Positions 14,367 to 21,799 of a stretch of 64,000 nt of DNA are shown here, piece by piece (position 1 is the first letter of the stretch; each line of letters begins with the position of its first letter). Source of the stretch: an uncultured Eubacteriales bacterium (GTDB lineage Bacteria; Bacillota; Clostridia; Peptostreptococcales; Anaerovoracaceae). Position numbers and translations under genes: made by a program. The notes below the pieces were generated by a model. The model saw nothing but the letters and a program-made list of their open reading frames with translations, was not told the origin of the DNA and did not search any database. The DNA lies in the NCBI GenBank assembly GCA_902786855.1, contig CADAEH010000002.1, forward strand, positions 186,001 through 250,000, read 5' to 3'.

Positions 14367-16283
14367 CTACCTCCCCAGCGGGATCTCAACTACCTCTGCC
14401 ATCTTAATAAGTGTATGTTCGATCTGTCCCGATATCTCTTCCGTCATGCGAGAGCTGATCTCGTCATTCTTTTCCTTTTCAAGGCTCTCATAGAATGACT
14501 CTTTGACACTGTCTGCGATGCTGTCCATGCGTGATCTGAAAGCACTCTTAGGTATCATCTTTCTGACCATCTTAGGCAGATCAGCAGTGAGTATTGTCTC
14601 CTGCATCTTCTCTTTGCCGAGGAAGAGAACTACTATCGAAGCGATGATGCCGATGAGCACTCCTTCAGGACCTGCCATGAAAGGAATAATGTCAATAGCA
14701 GCAACCAGTATAGCAACAACTGCAGTTATTATAGAATCGATCAGGAATGTCATCTCTTCAACAGCGAAAATATTCTTGGCATCCATCTTGATATCGATAT
14801 CCGATGCATTGAGATATGATTTCAGGCTGAGTGCCGTATAAGGGACCCTGTGCCGGATGCAGATAGGAACAGTGTATTCCTCGATTTCCTCTATCACAGG
14901 CTTGAGCCAGCCTGTGATGGCTCCCGCAAGCAGTTCTCTGGTTTCATCACTTCTGAGAAAAGTGCCGATTTCTCTCTGAAGGACTTCGTCAGTATCCGAA
15001 AGTCTTGTGATCTCTCCGTTTCTCCACCTGTCAAATACCGGCAGCGCGACCTCTGTTACGATAGGTTTTACAAGAACATCAACTGCATCCTTGTATAGTT
15101 CAGGGATATGTTTACTTACTATGTCCTCGATTGTCGAAGACTTGATCAGCTGATCGAGCTCTTCGCGGAAATCTTTGATATCTTCATCTATCCTGCCGCA
15201 GTAAGCAAGGCCGCGGGCAACTGAAAATTCCGGGTCTGATGCAGAGATCACAACTGCTTCCGGAAAAGCACTGCAGCACCAGTCGCGAATAGCCGGAAGC
15301 TTGCTGACCCCTCCTGTCAGGAAGATGAGTTCCGGCTGCGCACCTGTTATACCTTTTTTCAGGTCTTCAAGTGATTTTATGAAAACCTCACGGAACGAAC
15401 GGCCGCCAAGCTTTTTGATTTTCTTGTTGACCAGCTTGTCCGCTATGTTCCTGTCCATTCTGAGGGTCAACTTGACAGGTCTGTCATAATGCAGGACTAT
15501 GGTCTCCTTGCATTCATGTGTACTCCAGTAGTCCTCATCGGAAAAATACTTTTCCTTGAGACGGCGAGCAGCAAACTCAGCATAAGTCCTCCACGGCTCG
15601 CTCGCATCGAATACAGACTGGATCTTTTTGCGGGCAAGACCGCTTGAGGCAACTGATTCTTCAAGCAGGATCTCGTCCATCAGACCGCCTCCGAGAACTA
15701 CCTCTCCTGCAGTCTGCATCTCGACTTCCTTGCCGCCCATGATATATGCGAAGTCAGTGGTTGAAGAACCGATATCTACGACCAGAACAGGCTTTGACAG
15801 GATATCTACGCCTATCTGAAGGTGCTTTGACTGGCACGCACTGACCATCGCAGCTCTTGATTCAGAGATGATCTTAGCAGGAGGATAACCGGCGCTCTCG
15901 AATATCTCGCGGTAATGCTCCCGGGTGTTTTTGTCCCAGCCTGCCGGGCAGCCTATGTAAAAACTGCAGTCTTCATTTTTGATGAGGTCTCCGCTGCCGT
16001 AGAGTTCTCCGAGCACTCCTGCAGCAAAACTCTTTACGTCTGCAGCACTGCTCCTGTCAGTCAGAAACCTGCTCTTGAAGCGAAGTTTGCGCTTTATGGC
16101 GTTGTCGGCATAACAGGCTTTTTCTCCTATCAGAAGCTCACCTGAAGCAAGCTGTGCATACGCTGTGATAAAGCTCTGCACACCTGCAACGTTTATCATC
16201 TCAGGAACTACCTGATCTTCCTTTTGCAGCCTGGCGATAGCGCTCTCAGCATCTCCCAGGTCAAATCCGAAAAAACGATCCAT
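14367..16283 (-). CDS. Membrane-anchored Hsp70-like ATPase
   Basis: A 638-residue protein. Residues 1 to about 370 form an actin/Hsp70-type nucleotide-binding domain: phosphate-1 loop FFGFDLGDAESA at the start, phosphate-2 loop VVDIGSSTTDFAYI (about 168), and adenosine loop LIFLTGGVSKLP (about 325). The usual substrate-binding beta-sandwich of DnaK is absent. Instead there is a long helical region (about 375-500), two close membrane helices (roughly 515-565, including IITAVVAILVAAIDIIPFMAGPEG) and a charged helical tail. It is predicted to sit in the membrane with the ATPase in the cytoplasm. The gene lies 3 bases after a two-helix membrane protein. No J-protein or GrpE is nearby. Function unknown; a specialised chaperone or cytoskeleton-like ATPase is possible. 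Confidence 0.8.
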   Translation of the reverse strand: MDRFFGFDLGDAESAIARLQKEDQVVPEMINVAGVQSFITAYAQLASGELLIGEKACYADNAIKRKLRFKSRFLTDRSSAADVKSFAAGVLGELYGSGDLIKNEDCSFYIGCPAGWDKNTREHYREIFESAGYPPAKIISESRAAMVSACQSKHLQIGVDILSKPVLVVDIGSSTTDFAYIMGGKEVEMQTAGEVVLGGGLMDEILLEESVASSGLARKKIQSVFDASEPWRTYAEFAARRLKEKYFSDEDYWSTHECKETIVLHYDRPVKLTLRMDRNIADKLVNKKIKKLGGRSFREVFIKSLEDLKKGITGAQPELIFLTGGVSKLPAIRDWCCSAFPEAVVISASDPEFSVARGLAYCGRIDEDIKDFREELDQLIKSSTIEDIVSKHIPELYKDAVDVLVKPIVTEVALPVFDRWRNGEITRLSDTDEVLQREIGTFLRSDETRELLAGAITGWLKPVIEEIEEYTVPICIRHRVPYTALSLKSYLNASDIDIKMDAKNIFAVEEMTFLIDSIITAVVAILVAAIDIIPFMAGPEGVLIGIIASIVVLFLGKEKMQETILTADLPKMVRKMIPKSAFRSRMDSIADSVKESFYESLEKEKNDEISSRMTEEISGQIEHTLIKMAEVVEIPLGR

Positions 16284-16286
16284 ATT

Positions 16287-17174
16287 TTATTTCCCCGTCT
16301 GTGCAAGTCCTTTTTTGAGCAATACGCCATCGGCGACAAGAGCCGGCCTGATCGTGCCGCTTTGTGTACCAGGCATCAGGTCAAAATACTGAGCAGTATC
16401 TTTATTGTAATCAACAACTTCTATCTGCTGTTTGTGCAGGTAATACTTTATATCGTCTATTTTCTCAAGTGCATACTCAGGATCTTTGCTGTAAGAAGCA
16501 GCCATCAGATCTGAGAACAGATCTATCTCAGGTGTCAGGGCCTTCCTGCCGTCGATATTGCCTGCCTGCTCACGCTTGCTCCAGCGCTCTGCCGCATTTA
16601 TCTCCTCGAGGCTCTGATCTACAGAATATATAGCCGCTCTGAAGTGTCTGTATATTTTGTCGGCATCGACTCTTATCTCCACCTGATGCTCCTTTGCAGC
16701 CTTTTTCTCTTGTCTGCGCTGCATCGCGCCGGCAAAAAATCCCATTACCATGCCTCCTATGACGAAAGCGGTTCTGATCAGGAGCTGGTTGCGATACTGA
16801 TCGCCTGCATTGATAAGACCCGCAACGACCAGCGGTACCAGACCATATGCGACAAGTGCTACAGCGGCTATCGTGAGAAGCAGGAACGGTATATTGATTT
16901 TGCCCTTCTCCTCACCATCCTGCTTGTCTGTTCCGCGCTCCCATACTTTGGTCTTACCCGCAGAGTCTATAAGAGGCAGGGAAAGTCTTACTGCCTGCAT
17001 CATATATGCTGCAGCTTCTCTCTCCCGGTCGGTATCGCAGTGCTCGTTATGTTTCAGAAGCAGTTTATCAACCTCGTTTTCAAGCACAGTGACAGCTCTG
17101 GCTGCACTGCCTGACTCAGCTATGGCTGTAAGTATGTTTTCTTTATCTTTTTCAAGAAAATCTGTCATCTTCAT
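16287..17174 (-). CDS. Two-helix membrane protein paired with the Hsp70-like ATPase
   Basis: A 295-residue protein of no family I recognise. The N-terminal helical domain (about 1-95) is followed by two membrane helices (about 97-125 and 133-155), a very basic segment QRRQEKKAAKEHQ, and a C-terminal soluble domain (about 170-295) containing several tyrosines and the phrase IDLFSDLMAAS. The start at MKMTDFLEKD is preferred because GGAG lies five bases upstream of it; an ATG five codons earlier lacks a good site. The stop is 3 bases before the Hsp70-like start, so the two are almost surely translated together. It may be a membrane docking partner or nucleotide-exchange-like cofactor of the ATPase; this is inference. 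Confidence 0.75.
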   Translation of the reverse strand: MKMTDFLEKDKENILTAIAESGSAARAVTVLENEVDKLLLKHNEHCDTDREREAAAYMMQAVRLSLPLIDSAGKTKVWERGTDKQDGEEKGKINIPFLLLTIAAVALVAYGLVPLVVAGLINAGDQYRNQLLIRTAFVIGGMVMGFFAGAMQRRQEKKAAKEHQVEIRVDADKIYRHFRAAIYSVDQSLEEINAAERWSKREQAGNIDGRKALTPEIDLFSDLMAASYSKDPEYALEKIDDIKYYLHKQQIEVVDYNKDTAQYFDLMPGTQSGTIRPALVADGVLLKKGLAQTGK

Positions 17175-17277
17175 GGCGACTCCGATCATATCTGTTCTTT
17201 TGCGCTATGACAATTTTATATCAACTATATTATTATACTATTTGTGAACGAGTATTGAAATACAGGTGTCTTATTAT

Positions 17278-18345
17278 TTACTGTTCTTCTGATGAAGAGT
17301 TTTCTCCTTCCTTCTCTTCTCTTTCGATCATCCATTTCTCGGCCACTTCGATCCCGGTGAATTCTTTCAGCTCTCCGGAATAGAAATGATCATAGAAATA
17401 AGCCTCCATAGGAACATGCTCTCCGTCTTTTATGTAATAATACCAGTCATTATCTATAAATGATTCCGACATTTCATAAACACTGCCGTCTATGCCTGTA
17501 AAGGTGAAATCATCCTTTGTTCCGTAAACAGGATAACCGGTACGCCGCAGCACTTCATATATCGTAGGAAATGAGATGCCATAGCTGAAAAAACTGCAGA
17601 CAAGATCTTCCGGCATATACCACGATCCGTCGCTTTGCTTTATTCCCAGTGAATGCTCGCTGTTCCTGACATGATTTCTGATCTCTTCTTCGGTAAATTC
17701 CCGGAGCCTGTCCTCATATCTCATGTCCAGCAGCAGATGCAGCATCGCGCCTTCTGTATAATCGCAGGTAACGTGCTGGCTTTTTCTGACAGTGCCCTGA
17801 AAGTCTCCTTCTGTTTTTTCATAATCACCTATGGTACGGTATGGATGGTCATATTTGATCGTAAAAAGAAGCGACAGATCAAGATCGCTCCCGTCAGCCA
17901 GATCGTTGAGCCTCTCAGCGATTTCATGAAGCTCCTTTCTGGAGCTGTAGTTTCCTGTGATCTCAACACTCGCCATGAAATGCTTTTCATCCGGGACATC
18001 CAGATCGAACCCGGTCAAATCCGCTGTGCTGAGATACTTTTTAACGTGGACTGCATTCCAGTTATCCCTCAGAGAATTCGTCACGAATTCAAAAGAATAG
18101 TAATAGTCATCCAAAACATAGAATACCGTCCCGTCGGATTCTGTTACTTCCCACCTGTAATCTGTATAACCGTCATCATCTTTGATCTCTGTATAGGACC
18201 TGCTCACTGTAAATCCATTGAGTCCCAGATCATCACGGACATATTGTTCGATGTCTTTCCTGTCATATTCATTTGTGCATCCTGACAGGATCAGACATGC
18301 GATCACGATCAGGCAGGAACTAATAGTTTTCTTCATATTAACCAT
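17278..18345 (-). CDS. Putative lipoprotein of unknown function
   Basis: A 355-residue protein. A signal peptide (MKKTISSCLIVIACLILSGC) ends in the lipobox LSGC, so the mature protein would be lipid-anchored outside the cell. The mature part is rich in Asp, Glu and Tyr, with phrases such as YRWEVTESDGTVFYVLDDYYYSF. I recognise no domain. The C-terminus is acidic and disordered (EREEKEGENSSSEEQ). The start is either ATG at 18345 or the ATG three codons later; the upstream gene's TAA lies between them, so translation is probably coupled. It shares lipobox type and the ESDGT phrase with the upstream lipoprotein and may be a divergent relative. Confidence 0.75.
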   Translation of the reverse strand: MVNMKKTISSCLIVIACLILSGCTNEYDRKDIEQYVRDDLGLNGFTVSRSYTEIKDDDGYTDYRWEVTESDGTVFYVLDDYYYSFEFVTNSLRDNWNAVHVKKYLSTADLTGFDLDVPDEKHFMASVEITGNYSSRKELHEIAERLNDLADGSDLDLSLLFTIKYDHPYRTIGDYEKTEGDFQGTVRKSQHVTCDYTEGAMLHLLLDMRYEDRLREFTEEEIRNHVRNSEHSLGIKQSDGSWYMPEDLVCSFFSYGISFPTIYEVLRRTGYPVYGTKDDFTFTGIDGSVYEMSESFIDNDWYYYIKDGEHVPMEAYFYDHFYSGELKEFTGIEVAEKWMIEREEKEGENSSSEEQ

Positions 18346-19006
18346 TAAACAATGAATACCACGGATACTTTACCTGTGTTTCAAATATATAGATACCTCT
18401 GTCAACGAGCTTCATATCCACACGATAATACATACCTTTGTGATAACTGGTTTTGTCTTTTCTGTGATCCGCAATAAAAGTCACTTTGTCACCGTCTACT
18501 GACTTTTCCCAGTTCATAAGTTCAATATCCCGACCGGCATCCCAGTAAGGGTTTGAAACATTTTCCGGTGTTTCATCACTTTTTAGGATTTCACAGTAAT
18601 TCCCATCCAGGGAGTTGGTGATCCCTTCTATTATTATTCCTGATTGATTTCTGTAAATACTGCAGTTGTCGTGATTTGCAAGAAAATCAATGATGTCTTT
18701 GTATGATCCATCGCTCTCACTTATTACTGTTCCCGATGAGGTCTCTTCATCAGTAACACACCACTTACCTTCATTTTCTCCATATCGGCAGTAATAGATA
18801 CTTCGAACGTTTTCAAGACGATCAAATTCGGTGATCACATGGTCAAGTTCATCGATCTCTTCGTTCAGGTTTTTCTCCACATCACTGAAATCAGCCTCCT
18901 CAGGAAGACCGCACCCTGACAGTGTAATGCTGAGCACAAAAATGAGAATAGTGATCAGCAGTGTCCTTTTTTTACTTTTTTCGTTTATTGAAATATATGA
19001 TTCCAT
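18338..19006 (-). CDS. Putative lipoprotein of unknown function, partner of the following lipoprotein
   Basis: A 222-residue protein with a basic N-terminus (NEKSKKR), a membrane helix (about 15-30) and the lipobox LSGC (Cys32). The mature part starts with a helical acidic stretch (SDVEKNLNEEIDELDHVITEFDRLENV) and continues as a likely beta-rich domain with several Trp and Tyr. No known family is recognisable. The 3' end overlaps the next lipoprotein gene by 8 bases. No clear Shine-Dalgarno site precedes the ATG, and the sequence around it is more AT-rich than neighbouring genes. Both lipoproteins are probably expressed as a unit at the cell surface. Confidence 0.7.
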   Translation of the reverse strand: MESYISINEKSKKRTLLITILIFVLSITLSGCGLPEEADFSDVEKNLNEEIDELDHVITEFDRLENVRSIYYCRYGENEGKWCVTDEETSSGTVISESDGSYKDIIDFLANHDNCSIYRNQSGIIIEGITNSLDGNYCEILKSDETPENVSNPYWDAGRDIELMNWEKSVDGDKVTFIADHRKDKTSYHKGMYYRVDMKLVDRGIYIFETQVKYPWYSLFNG

Positions 19007-19033
19007 ATTGTTTTGGTAAATAGGTACTAATAA

Positions 19034-19246
19034 CTATGTTAATACAAACAATACTAATATAGTTGCGATTGCAACTATACCAAGTTCAACTACAATCATT
19101 GCACCAAGCTCCCTAAGACCGATCTTTTTTTCTTCCTTATCATATGATTTGTTCTGATCATAATCAGTAAGCCCCAATTTTGTGCTTGAATACTTCAACA
19201 ATCCATTATCCAGGCATCTCAGTAAATGTAAAATGAATTTTTTCAT
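19034..19246 (-). CDS. Small single-pass membrane protein
   Basis: A 70-residue peptide: a basic amphipathic N-terminus (MKKFILHLLRCLDNGLLKY), a charged middle (YDQNKSYDKEEKK) and one C-terminal membrane helix (GAMIVVELGIVAIATILVLFVLT). An AGAAGG-like site precedes the ATG. The GLRELGAMIVVELGIVAIA stretch is vaguely like the processing region of Flp-type pilins, but there is no tad locus nearby and the match is too weak to name. It sits between the lipoprotein pair and VanZ-RDD. Confidence 0.5.
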   Translation of the reverse strand: MKKFILHLLRCLDNGLLKYSSTKLGLTDYDQNKSYDKEEKKIGLRELGAMIVVELGIVAIATILVLFVLT

Positions 19247-19384
19247 TGTATTTGCCTTCTCCAGTATGTCTTATCTGTACGGCATTTTCATACGATTATT
19301 TAAAGTGTAATTATGTCTTTCATATTATAACAAATGTCACTTTACCACCGCTTTGATCTTATTGACTCAGTAAACGTATTATTA

Positions 19385-20506
19385 TCAGCTTCGATTTACA
19401 GTCACCATATAAAGTGTTCCACTGAGCTTGTCGTGCGGCATCAATCTGCCTTTTCTAAGCACTACATTGATCAAATAGATCAAGAAATACACGCGCGAAA
19501 CAGCGGTCAGCGCCAGTATTATAATATCGACTATGAAAGCGACCCGTATACCCATGAGCCATCCGGCTATGATCAAAGGCAGATCAGTAAACAGCCACAG
19601 GTACAGATAGCGTTTTATAAGCTGTGCTGCTGATGCCATTCCCCCGTTTTCCGACACCAGGATGATCCTGCAGGCGGCATGTCCCAGCGTTGATCCTTCA
19701 GTCACGAGCACCTGTACAAGAGACACTATGCAGAAAAACGACCAGCTATATACCTCTCCATATATAGAATAAACTGTAAACCCCGGGTACAGGACACGTA
19801 TCAAACCGAGTAAAAATATATACACCGAAGCGATACATACATAATCGAAAAGAGCTGCCCATAATCTGCGCATACCTGTGACCTTGGTTCCGTGCGCTCT
19901 GCATCTCTCATCTATCTCATCTCTGCTCGGAAGCACTCCGGTAAATACATATGCTATATAATAGCCTCCGGCTCCCCCAAGCGTATTACATATGAGATCT
20001 TCTACATCAGCAAGTCTGTATGGTCCCGGGTAAATGCCGAAAAGCGCTGTTATCTGACTCGTTTCATAGAAAAGGCTCAGAAGGAACGAGTAAAGGATCG
20101 TGCGCTTCAAACTCAGTTTGAAATAATATCGCATGTAAACGCCAAACGGAACAGTCAGCAATATGTTGAACAGCAGCTGCCAGAGCGACATGCTCACAAG
20201 ATATTGCTTAAAAGTCGCAATGCCAAAAGGCTTATCATGCCAGTACAGCCAGATCTGCCTGAAAGGTATCAGATTAAGGTGATCGCGCCACGTGTTTCCT
20301 ACAGTCGAAGCCCTGTCCGGCAGCGGCAGGCTGACCATAAAGAAAGCTATCAACATATAGAGGATAAAGCTATAGATGATCAGAGTCCTGTACTTCGATA
20401 CCGAACCATGCTTGTTATACTGATACACCGCATATGGCAGTGTGAATACTGCAGCAATAAACGGGAACACCAGAAGTCCTGTGTAAATGTTATTTATATA
20501 AACCAT
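19385..20506 (-). CDS. VanZ-like / RDD-like polytopic membrane protein
   Basis: A 373-residue protein with about nine membrane helices. The first half (to about 205) matches the VanZ-like family: four helices with LNLIPFRQ (about 77), the loop ETSQITALFGIYPGPYRLADVEDLICNTLGGAGGY and its D-V-E-D-L-x-x-N-T motif. VanZ family members affect teicoplanin or lipoglycopeptide sensitivity by an unclear route. The second half resembles an RDD domain: RLWAALFDYVCIASVYIFL (R-x-x-A-x-x-x-D) and EGSTLGHAACRIILV. The VanZ-RDD combination is known in Clostridia. No resistance cluster surrounds it, so a resistance role should not be assumed. Confidence 0.83.
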   Translation of the reverse strand: MVYINNIYTGLLVFPFIAAVFTLPYAVYQYNKHGSVSKYRTLIIYSFILYMLIAFFMVSLPLPDRASTVGNTWRDHLNLIPFRQIWLYWHDKPFGIATFKQYLVSMSLWQLLFNILLTVPFGVYMRYYFKLSLKRTILYSFLLSLFYETSQITALFGIYPGPYRLADVEDLICNTLGGAGGYYIAYVFTGVLPSRDEIDERCRAHGTKVTGMRRLWAALFDYVCIASVYIFLLGLIRVLYPGFTVYSIYGEVYSWSFFCIVSLVQVLVTEGSTLGHAACRIILVSENGGMASAAQLIKRYLYLWLFTDLPLIIAGWLMGIRVAFIVDIIILALTAVSRVYFLIYLINVVLRKGRLMPHDKLSGTLYMVTVNRS

Positions 20507-20530
20507 TAAGCCATCCTTGTTTTGTCAGAT

Positions 20531-21010
20531 TTACAGCTCATACACTGCAACAATCTCATTTCCGCACATCTCACCGTTCTCCACAAATCCGTACTTTTGA
20601 TACAGCTCTCTTGCACGGATGTTTTCAGGTTCATAAGATAACCATACTTTTTTTGCTTCTCCGAAAGGAAATGTGCGAATCAAGGCCATTGCAGTATCCA
20701 GTGTCTGCCATCCAAGACCTTGCCCCTGGAATTTTTTATCGATCATGAATCTCCAGAAGCAGTAGTTTTCTTTGATCAGATCGCTCTCGTCCGGGTTGCC
20801 CACAGTTCCCTTTCCGATCATAACAAACCCGATGAGATCGTCATCATTGTATACTGCCAGTGGCAAAGCATTATTGCCTTCGTTCCTTGTAGCATAAGCT
20901 TCCGCCAGACTTTGCATGTTTTCTGCAACGAAATCCTTTTGCTCTTCAAAAGGTTCCAGAGCACATACTTTCCAAATATTTTTGTTTGTAATTTCTGCAA
21001 ATTGAATCAT
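20531..21010 (-). CDS. GNAT-family N-acetyltransferase
   Basis: A 159-residue acetyl-CoA dependent acetyltransferase. The acetyl-CoA loop is KFQGQGLGWQTLDTAM (Q-x-x-G-x-G, about 95), preceded by the strand YCFWRFMIDKKF and followed by VWLSYEPENIRARELYQKYGFVENGE. This order resembles the spermine/spermidine acetyltransferase (Blt/PaiA) branch, so a polyamine or other small amine is a plausible substrate. It starts at MIQFAEITNKNIWKV with an AAAAGGAAAAA stretch upstream. It is separated from the tRNA pair by a strong terminator at 21131-21168. Confidence 0.85.
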   Translation of the reverse strand: MIQFAEITNKNIWKVCALEPFEEQKDFVAENMQSLAEAYATRNEGNNALPLAVYNDDDLIGFVMIGKGTVGNPDESDLIKENYCFWRFMIDKKFQGQGLGWQTLDTAMALIRTFPFGEAKKVWLSYEPENIRARELYQKYGFVENGEMCGNEIVAVYEL

Positions 21011-21130
21011 AATTTTTTCCTTTTTACTTCTGTCTTATCTTATCACAATCGGCTTATAATTCGTATTGCTGCGAGGTCACTTCTGACACAAAGAGATACC
21101 GAGCAATTTCAGCATCACTGGCAATAACCA

Positions 21131-21168
21131 CAAAAAAAAACGAAAACCGTTGGAATTCCAACGGTTTG
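21131..21168 (-). terminator. Terminator of the tRNA-Leu/tRNA-Ala transcript
   Basis: The stem AAACCGTTGGAA / TTCCAACGGTTT is followed on the minus strand by TTCG and nine T. It lies directly after the tRNA-Ala CCA end. Confidence 0.92.
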
Positions 21169-21170
21169 AT

Positions 21171-21246
21171 TGGTGGAGCGTACGAGGCTCGAACTCGTGA
21201 CCTCCTGACTGCCAGTCAGACGCGCTCCCAGCTGCGCTAACGCCCC
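21171..21246 (-). tRNA. tRNA-Ala(GGC)
   Basis: A 76-base cloverleaf read on the minus strand: acceptor GGGGCGT/ACGCTCC, D-arm GCGC/GCGC, anticodon loop CTGGCAG with anticodon GGC, T-arm ACGAG/CTCGT with TTCGAGC, discriminator A and an encoded CCA. It reads GCC and GCU alanine codons. It is co-transcribed with the upstream tRNA-Leu. Confidence 0.95.
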
Positions 21247-21256
21247 ATTTCTCGAA

Positions 21257-21282
21257 AGCCCATACCGTGAATGGTATGGGCT
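21257..21282 (-). other. Hairpin between tRNA-Leu and tRNA-Ala
   Basis: A perfect 10-bp inverted repeat, AGCCCATACC / GGTATGGGCT, with a six-base loop. Only three T follow on the minus strand, so it is a weak terminator at best. It may be a processing site or may lower the ratio of tRNA-Ala to tRNA-Leu. Confidence 0.6.
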
Positions 21283-21289
21283 CATAAAG

Positions 21290-21374
21290 TGGTGCGGATG
21301 AAAGGATTCGAACCTTCACGATGTTACTCACACGGACCTGAACCGTGCGCGTCTGCCAATTCCGCCACATCCGC
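21290..21374 (-). tRNA. tRNA-Leu(CAG)
   Basis: An 85-base class II tRNA: acceptor GCGGATG/CATCCGC, anticodon stem CACGG/CCGTG with loop TTCAGGT (anticodon CAG), a long variable arm, T-loop TTCGAAT, discriminator A and an encoded CCA. It reads CUG leucine codons. Confidence 0.95.
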
Positions 21375-21451
21375 ATATTGACGTGCTTTCTATCGCACGC
21401 CATGTATTATACACTATTGATCAGCCTCTGTCGAGTAAAATTTTAAAAGAT

Positions 21452-21742
21452 TTAATTATCTTCTTCCTCTGCCATGATAGCATCAAATTCTGCTGCTGCC
21501 GCATCGAATTCTTCTTCTGACTCGATCTCAAGGATCTCGAACTCGTCATCGCTGACCTGCTTGTATCCATAGATATAAACATCGCCTGTTCCGTCTTCAG
21601 GCTCAAGAGCGATATATTCCTTGCCATCAAGTTCAAATGTGCCCATTACATAGCAATCAACGGCTGTGTCATCGTCGAATTCCAGAGTGATGATATCTTC
21701 CTCTTCTTCCTCGATGTTTACGTTCTTGATATCTTCTGCCAT
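21452..21742 (-). CDS. DUF1292 domain protein (YrzB-like)
   Basis: A 96-residue acidic protein of the DUF1292 family, which is widespread in Firmicutes and of unknown function. The core is the DIITLEFDDDTAVDCYVMGTFELDGKEYIAL and VYIYGYKQVSDDEFEILEI region (about 15-72), predicted as a small beta-sheet. The tail is nearly all Glu, Asp and Ala. I start it at MAEDIKNV: AAAGGAGA lies seven bases upstream, while an ATG six codons earlier overlaps that ribosome binding site. DUF1292 genes often lie near yrrK/yqgF or mnmA; here it lies between tRNA genes and uvrC. Confidence 0.88.
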   Translation of the reverse strand: MAEDIKNVNIEEEEEDIITLEFDDDTAVDCYVMGTFELDGKEYIALEPEDGTGDVYIYGYKQVSDDEFEILEIESEEEFDAAAAEFDAIMAEEEDN

Positions 21743-21799
21743 TTCGATATCTCCTTTCACTTAAATGCAATCTCAATATAACATGCAATCGCTTTATTT

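Noticed and set aside
19385-20506. Glycopeptide resistance locus
   Set aside because: Only a VanZ-like gene is present; no vanA/B/H/X/R/S genes are near, and VanZ-RDD proteins are common without resistance.
21077-21403. Minus-strand ORF of 108 codons across the tRNA genes
   Set aside because: It runs through two complete tRNAs and a terminator, so it is not coding.
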